A DNA stretch of 64,000 nucleotides from Clostridium sp. OF09-36 (GCF_003481985.1 NZ_QUMD01000012.1:1-64000); one strand, 5' to 3'; positions 8,214-17,122 are shown, numbered from the stretch's first letter. Numbers and translations are program-made. Notes: generated by a model not told the origin, from the letters alone.

Positions 8214-8552
8214 ATGGGATGCATGGAACGTTATATTGAGTATGCGAATTTTGCGGATACCGGCTTTAGCTACACGATGTCACTGATCAGCGGCAAACAC
8301 AAAATGGTAATCCTGTACTGTCTCATGGAATATGAACCAGTCCGTTTTAATGAAATGAAGCGGTATCTGGGAAACATCACAGACAAGACATTGAGCAGCA
8401 ATTTAAAAGAGCTGGAAGCAGACCAGCTGATCGTGCGCAAGGAATATCCGCAGATCCCGCCGAAAGTGGAATATTCTCTTTCGGAGCGGGGCAAGTCGCT
8501 AATGAAGGTGTTGGACCAGCTTTGTGTGTGGGGCGCGAAAAACCGCCTGTAG
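8214..8552 (+). CDS. HxlR family transcriptional regulator
   Basis: A 112-aa winged helix-turn-helix protein. The HxlR core is clear: SGKHKMVILYCLMEYEPVRF, the recognition region NEMKRYLGNITDKTLSSNLK, and ELEADQLIVRKEYPQIPPKV with the wing VEYSLSERGKSL. Members respond to aldehydes, quinones or redox stress and often sit next to a flavin or nitro-reductase, as here. A cysteine at residue 3 is placed as in redox-sensing members such as YodB, which suggests but does not prove thiol sensing. Start at 8214 chosen for the AGGAAG site. Confidence 0.88.
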   Translation: MGCMERYIEYANFADTGFSYTMSLISGKHKMVILYCLMEYEPVRFNEMKRYLGNITDKTLSSNLKELEADQLIVRKEYPQIPPKVEYSLSERGKSLMKVLDQLCVWGAKNRL

Positions 8553-8580
8553 ATGAATTAAGATAGGGGGAATACAAGTC

Positions 8581-9321
8581 ATGACTTCGTATCAAAAAAT
8601 CGATATGGAAACCTGGGCGCGCCGGGAACATTACCAGTATTATACGGAAAAACTGAAGGTTGAGTGCAACATGACAGCGCTTATCGATGTGAAGAATCTG
8701 CTTGATTTTTGCCATTCATGCGGCTATAAATTTTATGCATCTTTGATCTATCTGGTCACAAAAGTAGTGAACCGGATTGAAAATTTCCGCATGTTCCGGG
8801 ACGCAGATGGGCACCTTTGTGTCTGGGAGCAGGTGGTTCCAAACTACACGATTTTTCATGAGGACGATAAAACGTTCTCCGATTGCTGGACGGATTATTC
8901 CAGTGATTTTGATACCTTTTACCGGGATATCATAACGGATATGCAGACTTATAAAGACAAAAAAGGAATCAAGGCAAAGGCAGGACAGCCAGCCAACTTT
9001 TACTGCATTTCCGGTGTGCCGTGGACCTCATTTACTGCACTCGGCAGCAGGACAACGAACGGTTCAGACCCGGCATTTTTTCCGATCATTACGATGGGAA
9101 AATACGAAAAAAATGGTGACAAGATCACGATGCCGGTGAATCTTCTGATCGCACATGCGGTAGCAGATGGGTATCATGCAGGACTGTTTTTCCAGTATTT
9201 GCAGGAGGAACTTGACGGGCTGCAGGAAGCGGCGGAAAAGCAGAGCGAGATGACTGGAATGCAGGTAGGAGAAGACAAACATGACCGAAAAAGAAAAAAT
9301 GTTAAATCAGATGCTTTATGA
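8581..9321 (+). CDS. CatA-like (chloramphenicol acetyltransferase family) O-acetyltransferase
   Basis: A 246-aa protein of the trimeric CAT fold. It keeps the catalytic His-x3-Asp-Gly motif (HAVADGYHAG) near residue 196 and the central VPWTSFTALGS block. The usual double-histidine HHAVCDGFH of true chloramphenicol acetyltransferases is changed, so drug resistance should not be assumed; CatA-like proteins with unknown acceptors are common in Clostridia. The first residues (YQKIDMETWARREHYQYY) are typical of the family. Its 3' end overlaps the next acetyltransferase gene by 41 bp, so the pair is cotranscribed, probably with hxlR upstream (28-bp gap). Confidence 0.82.
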   Translation: MTSYQKIDMETWARREHYQYYTEKLKVECNMTALIDVKNLLDFCHSCGYKFYASLIYLVTKVVNRIENFRMFRDADGHLCVWEQVVPNYTIFHEDDKTFSDCWTDYSSDFDTFYRDIITDMQTYKDKKGIKAKAGQPANFYCISGVPWTSFTALGSRTTNGSDPAFFPIITMGKYEKNGDKITMPVNLLIAHAVADGYHAGLFFQYLQEELDGLQEAAEKQSEMTGMQVGEDKHDRKRKNVKSDAL

Positions 9322-9892
9322 TGCCAATTATGATGGAGCATTGAAGGCAGAACGTATCCATGCCAAGGAACTGTGTCATCAGTATAATCAGCTTCATCCG
9401 GCACAGGAAGAAGAACAGCGGGAGATTTTGCTTCAGCTTCTGGGAAAAATGGGCGAAAATTTCTGCATCACAGCACCGTTCTGGTGTGATTATGGCTATA
9501 ACATTGTGCTGGGCGAAAATTTTTATTCCAACCACAATATGGTCATCCTGGACTGCGCGAAAGTTACATTCGGGGATAATGTATTTGTCGCACCGAACTG
9601 TGGCTTCTATACGGCGGGGCATCCGATCGATCTGGAGCGCCGTAACCAGGGACTGGAATACGCGTATCCGATCACGGTTGGTAACAATGTCTGGATCGGA
9701 TCGGGCGTTCAGGTCATGCCGGGTGTCACCATTGGGGATAACGTTGTGATCGGCGGCGGAAGCGTTGTGGTCAAAGATATTCCAAGTGATTCTGTAGCGG
9801 TTGGAAATCCATGTAAAGTTGTTCGCAAGATTACAGAAGCTGACCGGAAAACCTGCTGGGACCGGAAAACAAAGGATGAAAAAAGGAGTTAA
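9281..9892 (+). CDS. Maltose/galactoside O-acetyltransferase-like hexapeptide transferase
   Basis: A 203-aa acetyl-CoA dependent sugar O-acetyltransferase of the LacA/Maa family. The N-terminal Mac domain starts MTEKEKMLNQMLYDANYD. The left-handed beta-helix follows, with the catalytic histidine in FYTAGHPIDLERR and hexapeptide turns through VTIGDNVVIGGGSVVVKDIP and AVGNPCKVVRKI. The gene overlaps the CatA-like gene by 41 bp with AGGAGAAG inside it, and is followed after 5 bp by the nuclease-like gene. Confidence 0.9.
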   Translation: MTEKEKMLNQMLYDANYDGALKAERIHAKELCHQYNQLHPAQEEEQREILLQLLGKMGENFCITAPFWCDYGYNIVLGENFYSNHNMVILDCAKVTFGDNVFVAPNCGFYTAGHPIDLERRNQGLEYAYPITVGNNVWIGSGVQVMPGVTIGDNVVIGGGSVVVKDIPSDSVAVGNPCKVVRKITEADRKTCWDRKTKDEKRS

Positions 9893-9897
9893 ATAAT

Positions 9898-10527
9898 GTG
9901 ATCGCAGAACTATATCATAAGACGGTTTCCGTTCTGGAAGATGAGCTGACTGGGAATTTTTTCGGAACCATGCGTTATATGCCCTTTCAGCGTGGCCTTG
10001 GGTGGATTTTCCGGCATTATACTGTCAGCAGGGATCCTGAGGTGATGCGTATTTTGAACACGCTTACAGACGATGCATTTACGTTGGAATTCTGGAAACG
10101 TTCGGAAAACGGGCTGGTGGAGATTGACGGATTTATCCCGTTTTCCGATGTTGGAATCGGGATTGAAGTGAAATACCGCAGCGGTTTATCCGGAGAGGAT
10201 CAGTTGGAAAAAGAAGCGTTGGTGCTCCAGAATGAGTGGTGCAGGAAGAAGGAAAAGATCCTGCTTCTGGTGGCAGATGCAGAAGAAGCGAAGCAGATTT
10301 ATGCGGAAAACTGCACCAAGCCGGTGTTTCAGAACGTGCATCTTGCGTATCTTTCCTGGCAGGATATTCTCCTTGGTCTGGACCAGCTACCTGTCGTGAC
10401 CCCATACGGAAAGACGATGATCGGGGATTTGAAACAGCTGCTTACGGAAAAAGGATTTGTGGCCTTTGACGGCTTTACATGGTCCAAGACGGAAGTGGAG
10501 GAGACGTTGTATTATGACTTCGGGTGA
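9898..10527 (+). CDS. PD-(D/E)XK nuclease-like protein of unknown function
   Basis: A 209-aa protein starting with GTG after AAAGGAG. I do not recognise a named family. Residues about 55-90 show an acidic residue in FTLEFW, then VEIDGFIPF and, 13 residues on, IGIEVKYRSG: the E...D...ExK spacing of restriction-endonuclease-like folds. Downstream it has a Rossmann-like LLVADAEEAKQIY segment. Its last 14 bases overlap the next gene, so the two are translationally coupled. A nuclease-like protein with a coupled partner and a small membrane protein would fit a defence or DNA-processing role, but this is inference. Confidence 0.65.
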   Translation: MIAELYHKTVSVLEDELTGNFFGTMRYMPFQRGLGWIFRHYTVSRDPEVMRILNTLTDDAFTLEFWKRSENGLVEIDGFIPFSDVGIGIEVKYRSGLSGEDQLEKEALVLQNEWCRKKEKILLLVADAEEAKQIYAENCTKPVFQNVHLAYLSWQDILLGLDQLPVVTPYGKTMIGDLKQLLTEKGFVAFDGFTWSKTEVEETLYYDFG

Positions 10528-11034
10528 AAATATACATAATGCGTTTTTGGTGGTATTCCAGACGTTAAAAAGTATTGAAAAGCTTATGAAAAATGCAGGG
10601 CAGAGCTGGATGAAGAACGGTACTACATGCCGATGGAGCGCTTCATGCGCTACAGCTCTGATCTTACCTGGGAGGGCTGGATCTATTGGAGCTTTATTCT
10701 GTTATTCCAGAGAAAGGAAGACGGGCCAGTCATGGAAAATGGCTGGATCAACGGGCCGGTTTATGCAGTGGAGATCAATGTAGACCCGGATACCTGCGAA
10801 ACTCCGCAGCTGATCGTGGCGAGAATGGATTTTGACGGTATCCCGTCCTGGTCGAAGGGCTGTTCCCCAGCGAACCATACGCTGTTTTACAATGCGATTC
10901 ATGAGGAAGAACTGCAGTCTTTCTGGGGACTTTCCCGTGTGATAAAAAAGAATTATGAACTTACGGATGTGAAGCAGGGCAATTACAAAGAAATGATTTT
11001 TGGAACGATAGAAACCCTGAGTCAGGATACTTAA
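10514..11034 (+). CDS. Hypothetical partner of the nuclease-like protein (frameshifted)
   Basis: Starts at 10514 inside the preceding gene (MTSGENIHNAFLVVFQTLKS). The frame breaks in an A5 run at 10589-10593; one more A gives KKCRAELDEERYYMPMERFM and a 173-aa protein ending at 11034. The C-terminal half is conserved-looking and polar, with ILLFQRKEDGPVMENGWING and SPANHTLFYNAIHEEEL. No membrane segments and no family recognised. Coupling to the nuclease-like gene suggests the two products act together. Confidence 0.65.
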
Positions 11035-11053
11035 GAAAAGAAGGTGACAAGCC

Positions 11054-11185
11054 GTGGATACAGGTCAGAAAATGCGCCGTTTGCAGAGCCGGTTATATAC
11101 AGGCGGATTCGGGATCCTGCTGTTTTCCGTGTGGTCCGGCATCCGGGATATCCAGATTTTGTTTGAAAAATATGAGAAATTGTGA
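11054..11185 (+). CDS. Small single-span membrane protein
   Basis: GTG start with AAGGTG upstream; 43 aa. It has a basic N-terminus (QKMRRLQSRLY), one hydrophobic segment (TGGFGILLFSVWSGI) and a charged tail. It directly follows the nuclease-like pair and precedes the DUF1848 gene by 8 bp, so it is likely in the same operon. It may be a 5' remnant of a longer membrane protein; no downstream frame continues it. Confidence 0.45.
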   Translation: MDTGQKMRRLQSRLYTGGFGILLFSVWSGIRDIQILFEKYEKL

Positions 11186-11193
11186 GGCATCTT

Positions 11194-12129
11194 ATGATTA
11201 TACAAACTGGAATGAGAACAGACATTCCGGCATTTTACAGCGAATGGTTTCTCAACCGGCTAAACGCTGGATATGTTCTGGTACGAAACCCATACAACGA
11301 GAACCAGGTGACAAGATACAGCCTGTCGCCGGATGTGGTCGATCTGATCGCGTTCTGCACAAAGAATCCGGCGCCGATGCTGCCGCACATGGATGCATTA
11401 AAACCATATGGGCAATACTGGTTTGTAACGATCACGGCTTATGGAACTGACATTGAACCGCATGTACCGTGCAAAGAGGCCGTGATGGAAGATTTCAAAC
11501 GACTGTCAGAATGCGTGGGCGTGGACAGCATCGGCTGGCGGTACGATCCTGTTTTTCTCGATGAGGAACACACGGTGGCATGGCATATCTCTGAATTCGA
11601 AAAGATGGCAAGGACACTGGCTGGTTACACAAAAACCTGTGTGATCAGCTTCCTTGATCTTTACCGGAAAGTAGAGCGGAATTTCCCGGAAGCCAGGAAT
11701 GTCCCCCAAAAAGACCGGATCGCGATCGGAAAAGAACTGATCCGGATTGCGGCGCAGTACGGAATGACGGTCAGACCCTGTGCTGAGGGAACGGAACTGA
11801 CAACGTATGGGGCTGACTGTTCGGGCTGTATGACGATCCAGACCTTTGAGACGGCGTTGCATGCCAGTCTGGATGTGCCGAAGAAATATCAGAGCCTGAA
11901 AAACCGGAACTGCGGATGCATGATCACCGCGGATATTGGAGCTTATGATACCTGTGCACATCTGTGCCGTTACTGTTATGCCAATTCCAATCTGGCACTG
12001 GTACGGGAAAACAGGAAAAAACATGATCCGAACTCCCCGTTTCTGATCGGACATGCGATGCCGGGAGATATGATTCATGAGGCAGAACAAAGAAGCTGGA
12101 TCGACCGGCAGTTGAAACTGGAATGGTAG
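11194..12129 (+). CDS. DUF1848 family protein with C-terminal CxxxCxxC motif
   Basis: A 311-aa DUF1848 protein. N-terminal signature: GMRTDIPAFYSEWFLNRLNA and GYVLVRNPYNENQVTRYSLS; centre: DSIGWRYDPVFLDEEHTVAW; then FLDLYRKVERNFPE. The C-terminus holds the cysteines DCSGC, NCGC and CAHLCRYCYAN; the last is a CxxxCxxC, the spacing of radical SAM iron-sulfur sites, but placed at the C-terminus. The fold is probably TIM-barrel-like. Activity is not established for the family. ATG at 11194 is favoured over 11182 because GTGAGG is better spaced. Confidence 0.88.
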   Translation: MIIQTGMRTDIPAFYSEWFLNRLNAGYVLVRNPYNENQVTRYSLSPDVVDLIAFCTKNPAPMLPHMDALKPYGQYWFVTITAYGTDIEPHVPCKEAVMEDFKRLSECVGVDSIGWRYDPVFLDEEHTVAWHISEFEKMARTLAGYTKTCVISFLDLYRKVERNFPEARNVPQKDRIAIGKELIRIAAQYGMTVRPCAEGTELTTYGADCSGCMTIQTFETALHASLDVPKKYQSLKNRNCGCMITADIGAYDTCAHLCRYCYANSNLALVRENRKKHDPNSPFLIGHAMPGDMIHEAEQRSWIDRQLKLEW

Positions 12130-12145
12130 AGGAGAGGTTTGAAGA

Positions 12146-12723
12146 ATGGATCGAAAGGAATTGATTAGCAAAATAAAGAAATATCAACCCTTCAATGAGC
12201 AGGAAGAGATGGATAAGGCGCTCATATTGAATTGGATTGAAACACAGGAAAATGCATTCTCAAGGGAAAATACGGTGGCGCACATGACGGCTTCGGCCTG
12301 GGTGGTGAACAAAGAACGGAATAAGGTCCTGATGGTCTACCACAATATTTACAACTCCTGGTCCTGGTTGGGCGGGCATGCAGATGGCGAGACAGATCTG
12401 CTTGCCGTTGCAGTCCGGGAAGTAAAGGAAGAAGCCGGAATCACGAATGTCCGCCCTGTGTCCGATGAAATCTTTTCCCTGGAGTCCCTTACGGTAGACG
12501 GACAACGTAAAAGGGACGTTATGTATCCAGCCATCTGCACCTGAATGTAACCTATCTGCTGGAAGCAGATTCTGAAGAAGCTGTTTCGGTAAAGGCGGAT
12601 GAGAACAGTGGTGTGGCATGGTTTGCACCAGGAGAAGCTCTGAAAAAATCCACAGAGCCATGGTTTGTAGAACATGTATATGGGAAGCTTGTGGAAAAGA
12701 TGAAAACAGGAGGAGCGCTATGA
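12146..12723 (+). CDS. Nudix hydrolase (frameshifted)
   Basis: The N-terminal part (MDRKELISKIKKYQPFNEQE) and a Nudix-type box (GHADGETDLLAVAV REVKEEAGI) are in the first frame. After 12509-12512 (an A4 run, AAAAGGG) the frame is lost; with one extra A it continues as GRYVSSHLHLNVTYLLEADS and ends at 12723, giving about 192 aa. This is the size of the family of IPP-isomerase-like/NTP-pyrophosphohydrolase Nudix proteins. Substrate unknown. GAGAGG precedes the start. Confidence 0.82.
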
Positions 12724-12818
12724 AACTGATCAGTCAGGAAATGAGAAAGCTTGCACCGGAATGCGCAGTCATCAAGCATGCGGCAAGCCCGATGAAAGGT
12801 GCCTATCTGGAATATTGA
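12720..12818 (+). CDS. Short ORF, probable 5' remnant of a longer gene
   Basis: 32 codons starting at 12720, overlapping the Nudix stop by ATGA, with AGGAGG upstream, so translation is likely. The peptide MKLISQEMRKLAPECAVIKH continues to AYLEY and stops just before a terminator. It looks like the N-terminus of a normal cytoplasmic protein whose remainder is missing. No family recognised. Confidence 0.4.
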   Translation: MKLISQEMRKLAPECAVIKHAASPMKGAYLEY

Positions 12819-12824
12819 CGTACG

Positions 12825-12862
12825 AAAACCCCATCTTTTGAGAAATGAAAAAGATGGGGATT
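12825..12862. terminator. Bidirectional terminator
   Basis: CCCCATCTTTT / AAAAGATGGGG hairpin with an 8-9 nt loop between the convergent Nudix operon and HD hydrolase gene; A and T runs on both sides. Confidence 0.8.
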
Positions 12863-12873
12863 TGACTTTGCTA

Positions 12874-13359
12874 TCAGCGAAGCAGTTTGTGGAAAGCCGG
12901 GCGCAGGGTTTCTTTCATAGCGCACCATTTGTCTGCCAGGCAGACCAGCCAGGCTTCCCTGCATCCTGGTGGAATGGGAGTAAGCGGAAACATGTGGCGT
13001 GCAATCATGTTTTCCTCCCGCTTATTGAGCTTGTAGTCACGAAGCGCATTTCGCAGCGCTGTGTTCGGATGATGAAAGCCGTGGAGACGGTGCGATGCAT
13101 CGTTTTCGTGCCAGTCGTACAAAAAATAATCATGCAGCAGAGCGCCCTTTACGAGGGAAATTTCATCCAGCGGAATGTGCCATTTTTCCATGAGGAAGAG
13201 GCTGACATACGCAACGTGAATGCTATGCTGGTAGATGGTCATGCAGCCATGCTGCATGGCTGCTTTTTCTTCGTAAAATCTTCCCTCGTGCGCAAGCTCC
13301 CGGATGGTGTCGGTCAGCAGCTTTTGCCGTCTTGGGGATAAAGAATTTCCTGTTTTCAT
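12874..13359 (-). CDS. HD domain phosphohydrolase
   Basis: A 161-aa HD superfamily protein. Metal-binding residues are visible: YQHSIHVAYVS (first His), GALLHDYFLYDW (the HD pair), and later RHMFPLTP plus CLADKWCAMKE (the last Asp). Such small HD proteins hydrolyse nucleotides or phosphodiesters. It is 41 bp downstream of nothing on its own strand except rqcH, whose stop lies at 13401, so it is probably in the rqcH unit. Confidence 0.83.
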   Translation of the reverse strand: MKTGNSLSPRRQKLLTDTIRELAHEGRFYEEKAAMQHGCMTIYQHSIHVAYVSLFLMEKWHIPLDEISLVKGALLHDYFLYDWHENDASHRLHGFHHPNTALRNALRDYKLNKREENMIARHMFPLTPIPPGCREAWLVCLADKWCAMKETLRPAFHKLLR

Positions 13360-13400
13360 GTGGTGCGGATCACCTCGTAAATTGGTTTTGGCAACTGTTT

Positions 13401-15146
13401 TTATCCGGTCACTTCTGGCAGCACCAGCTTCGGCTCTGCCATTAGGGAGTAATTGGTATGGTAAATGACAAATCCAGGAGCGCCTCCGGCGGCTTTTTTC
13501 ACGTGTTTTCGCTGGATATAGTCGATCTCGACCTTATCGTTGTCCCGGCCTTTGGAGTACCAGGCAGCCAGTGCAGCAGCTTCTTCAAAGGTGCGGTCCG
13601 GCAGCTCTTTTCCCTCGGTGCGGACCACAACATGGGATCCCGGAATGCCTTTGGCGTGAAACCACCAGTCGTTGCCGTTTGCAATCTTGAAGGTAACTTC
13701 CTCATTCTGGTAGTTGTTTTTTCCAACATAAATATCGAAGCCGTCGGTGGAGCGGTAGTGGTACGGGCGGCTGGTGATCTTCGGCTTTTTCGCTCCGTAC
13801 GGGCGTTTTTTCACAAAGCCAAATTCCATCAGCTCTTCCTTGATCTGCACCAGATCGTCTTCTTTCAATGCGATATCCAGAGCCGTGCTGATGGATTCCA
13901 GATGATCGATTTCCTGTTTTGTTTCCAAAGTCAGGTCGCTTAACGCTTCGTAAGTACGCTTTAATTTATTGTACTTGGCGAAGAATTTCTGGGAGTTCTC
14001 CTGGGCGGAAAGCTGCGGGTCCAACGGAATTTTGACTTCCTCATTGGTGTAGTAATTCAGGCATTTCAGTTCTTTTTCCCCGCCTTTTAATTCGTATCCG
14101 TAGGTGTTTAACAGTTCACCGTATACCTTATATTTGTCACGCTTTTCCGTATCCTTTAACTGCTTTTCCTGCAGGTCATATTTCTTGTAGTTTCGCTCCA
14201 ATGCAGTCTGGACGATCTTACGGAGATCGACCGATTTCTGGCGGATGCGGGTAACGGCGTTTTTCTCGGAATAGTAGCAGTCTAACAGATGGCTGATCGA
14301 GTCAAACTTCTTTTCCTGGTAATCACCGGATTCGTAGCAGGTCAGCGGGACAGAGGCAAATTCCACCGGCTCCTCGCCGCGGTAGATGATGTTTGGCGTG
14401 AAGGTTCCGGTTTTGACATCGTCCATCAGCAGTGTGAACATGTGGTACAAATGGGTCAGTTCTGCCGGAGTCAGCTCGTTAGCAGAGCGGTCGCCGTCCA
14501 CAGAAGCCATGTGGCAGATTTCCGTGCCGATGATCGGGCTGATGCCGGTGAGCTTCTGGTACAAGGCTTTCTGCACCGGAGCAGGGGTAGAACCGATCAC
14601 ACGGACAAAGCTTTCCTCAGAGATGGTAAGCGGGTCTTCTTTATCTGTAGTGTGCGGGATGAAATACATCCGGCCCGGCAGTACCTCGCGCACAGAGCTG
14701 ACCTGCGCAGAAACGTGTTTGATGCTGTCTAAGATCGTGCCGTCTTCCTTGCAGAAGATGATATTGCTGTGCTTGCCCATCAGTTCCACGATGAGGCGTT
14801 TTCGCTGAAGGTCGCCAAGCTCATCTAAGTGCTCAATCTTTAGTTCGATGATACGCTCCAGTCCCGGCTGGGAGACCTCAACGATGCGGCCGGTTCCGAT
14901 GTGCTTGCGCAGCAGCATGCAGAAGTTCGGTGCGGTCAGGGGACTTGGCTTGTTCGTCTCTGTAAAATAGACCAGCGGCAGACTTGCACTGGCGGAAATA
15001 GAGAGACGCAGGGTTTCCTTATTATTTTTTACCGTGAACAAAAGCTCATCTTTTTCCGGCTGGGCGATCTTGTTGATCTTGCCGCCCTCCAGTTTGTTGC
15101 GGATATCATGAACCAGGTTCGCAATTACGATTCCATCAAATGCCAT
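13401..15146 (-). CDS. rqcH: RqcH, NFACT family ribosome-quality-control factor (Rqc2 homologue)
   Basis: A 581-aa protein formerly called fibronectin-binding protein. The NFACT-N domain starts MAFDGIVIANLVHDIRNKLE; the middle is helical and coiled; the NFACT-R domain near residues 445-570 has DGFDIYVGKNNYQNEEVTFK and NDWWFHAKGIPGSHVVV. Bacterial RqcH binds obstructed 50S subunits and directs C-terminal alanine tailing of stalled nascent chains. The start at 15146 is chosen because AAAGGAG lies before it; a longer frame to 15170 has no such site. Confidence 0.93.
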   Translation of the reverse strand: MAFDGIVIANLVHDIRNKLEGGKINKIAQPEKDELLFTVKNNKETLRLSISASASLPLVYFTETNKPSPLTAPNFCMLLRKHIGTGRIVEVSQPGLERIIELKIEHLDELGDLQRKRLIVELMGKHSNIIFCKEDGTILDSIKHVSAQVSSVREVLPGRMYFIPHTTDKEDPLTISEESFVRVIGSTPAPVQKALYQKLTGISPIIGTEICHMASVDGDRSANELTPAELTHLYHMFTLLMDDVKTGTFTPNIIYRGEEPVEFASVPLTCYESGDYQEKKFDSISHLLDCYYSEKNAVTRIRQKSVDLRKIVQTALERNYKKYDLQEKQLKDTEKRDKYKVYGELLNTYGYELKGGEKELKCLNYYTNEEVKIPLDPQLSAQENSQKFFAKYNKLKRTYEALSDLTLETKQEIDHLESISTALDIALKEDDLVQIKEELMEFGFVKKRPYGAKKPKITSRPYHYRSTDGFDIYVGKNNYQNEEVTFKIANGNDWWFHAKGIPGSHVVVRTEGKELPDRTFEEAAALAAWYSKGRDNDKVEIDYIQRKHVKKAAGGAPGFVIYHTNYSLMAEPKLVLPEVTG

Positions 15147-15465
15147 ATTAAATATAAAACTCCTTTCCATATAAAATGGAACTTGCCCCGTGCCGAAAAC
15201 AGGGGCAGTTACGATTCTTCCAATTATACAGGAAGAAAACGAAATTTACAAGTTAGCGTTCAAAGACAGAGATTTTCAATTCAGAACCCCAAATTTCTGG
15301 GCACGCATGCGGGAACACCAGCTTTACAAGAACGTGGAAGTGGGGTGAAAAATTACAAATTGAGGTATTTCAGGCAGCATGATATAATCGAAAAAATGAA
15401 AGAAAAGATCCGAAAAATACAAAAATCTGGATTTATGATATATTTGTGAGTATGGAGGAAGGATA
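15147..15465. promoter_or_regulatory. Divergent intergenic region rqcH / araC with two promoters
   Basis: On the minus strand TTGTAA (complement of 15246-15251) and TATAAT (complement of 15223-15228) with a 17-nt spacer fit an rqcH promoter. On the plus strand TTGAGG (15360-15365), 17 nt, TATAAT (15383-15388) fit an araC-type gene promoter. A GCCCC/GGGGC hairpin lies in the rqcH leader near 15185-15207. Nothing coding was seen in the rest. Confidence 0.65.
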
Positions 15466-16205
15466 ATGGAAAAATACGATTTCAAATATGAAACGAATGG
15501 GCAGACACGTATACAGCTCAGCGTAATAAAAGGCAGTTCTTATCGTTATCTGTGGCATGAAGAATTGGAACTTATGGCGGTTCTTTCCGGTGAACTGGAA
15601 TATTTTGCCAGTCAGAAATCATACCATTTAAAGGCTGGTGACATGCTCTTTTTTCCTTCCAATTGCGGACATTCTATCATTTCCAGGGAAGCGGAAAACC
15701 GGACGCTCAGTCTGAAACTTCATCCCAGAGTGCTTACGGAGTGGGGCGTTTACGGTACATCAGAAACGCAGGCTATTTATATACCGGCAGAAACATCAGA
15801 CTGCCTTATGAGGTACCGGGAGTGGATCGTGGACATCTATGAATGTTTCAAAAAACAAACTCCTGTCCGGTATAAAATGGCAGAATCCCTGGCGTGCCTT
15901 TTATTTGTTGATCTTTTGGAGCGACACGGACGGCTGGAAACAGAAAAAGCAGCAGATGTGGGAGGCGGAAACAGGAATCAGTATATGCCCCAGATCGATG
16001 CCTATATCCGGGAATATCTGACGGAAAACATTTCGTTGACCCAGCTGGCTACACATGTGGATATAACAAAACATATCTCAGCGGACAGTTTCGGCAATGG
16101 TTCGGCTTCCGGCTGTCTGATTATGTGAAACAAATGCGGCTTCAAAAAGCAATTCCGCTTCTGGAAGAACAGAAAAAGACCATTCTTGAGATTGCACTTG
16201 CGTTC
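15466..16205 (+). pseudogene. AraC family transcriptional regulator, frameshifted and 3' truncated
   Basis: N-terminal cupin-like sensor: KGSSYRYLWHEELELMAVLS, then FASQKSYHLKAGDMLFFPSN. The C-terminal DNA-binding part begins YIREYLTENISLTQLATHVD. An A4 run at 16068-16071 needs one more A to give DITKTYLSGQFRQWFGFRLS and DYVKQMRLQKAIPLLEEQKK; the second HTH then starts (ILEIALA) but ends abruptly near 16205, where sequence of a dicarboxylate symporter gene begins. The second helix-turn-helix is thus incomplete even if the frameshift is an error. Confidence 0.75.
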
Positions 16206-17122
16206 TGGGAAACAGCAGTGATGCTGCCATGTCAGAAATCAATTTTGGAGATCATATCGTTGGAATGTTTACCGTAAGCGACTTTCCGGATCTTCTCTCC
16301 AGAAGTCATGCGCTCCCGCTGATCATCTTTGCGGTATTTCTTGGAAGTACGGTTTCCGCAATGGGGGATGAGGGAAAGCCAATTGCGGAAGGTCTTACTA
16401 AGATTGCATCCGTATTTTACAAAATGATCGGCATTCTGATGAAAGCAGCTCCGATTGGTTTGGCTGCGTATTTTGCAGATTTAACCGGTACCTATGGATC
16501 TTCTCTTATGGGAACCTATTTCCATGCGATCATCATGTATTACCCGACGTTGTTTTTGTATATGCTGGTGTTCTTTACGCTGTATACGTTTTTTGCAGGT
16601 GGAACGAAGGGGGGAAAAGCGTATTTTAAAAACATTCTGACTCCGGCTTTAACTGCACTGGGAACCAGAAGTTCTGCAGCAGCGATTCCGGGGCAGATGG
16701 AGCCATGCGACCGGATCGGAGTTCCGCGGGAAGTCAGCTCGGTTGTGATCCCGATGGGGGCAACCTGCCATATGGATGGTTCCTGCATGAGCAGTATTTT
16801 CAAAATTACGGTAATGTGCTATGTGTTTAAGCGTCCACTGAATGGAATTTCAGATATTGCATTTGCATTTTTTGTGGCAGTATGCAGTTCCGTAGCCATG
16901 TCTTCCGTACCGGGAGGCGGAGCCATTGCGGAAACCATGATCATTTCCCTGTTTGGATTTCCGGTAGAAGGGTTACCGATCTGTATCATGCTGTCACAGC
17001 TGTGCGATGCGGCAACTACACTGGTAAACTCCAGTGGAGATACAGCAGCTTCCATGGTGGTTACCAGACTGCTGTACGGAAAAGACTGGTTGGAACAAAA
17101 TTTATCTGGAAAACAGGAATGA
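16206..17122 (+). pseudogene. Dicarboxylate/amino acid:cation symporter (DAACS), N-terminally truncated
   Basis: An open frame of about 300 aa, with ATG at 16229, matches the C-terminal two thirds of DAACS/SLC1-type transporters: HALPLIIFAVFLGSTVSAMG, the TALGTRSSAAAIP serine-rich hairpin loop, VIPMGATCHMDGSC (NMDGT-like motif) and LVNSSGDTAASMVV near the end. Family proteins are about 400-430 aa; the first three or so transmembrane helices are absent. The break coincides with the end of the araC homology, so both genes were cut by one join. Without the N-terminal scaffold helices transport is unlikely. Confidence 0.8.

Noticed and set aside
8581..9321. Chloramphenicol resistance gene
   Set aside because: The CAT fold is clear but the strict active-site motif of resistance enzymes is altered, so a resistance call is not supported.
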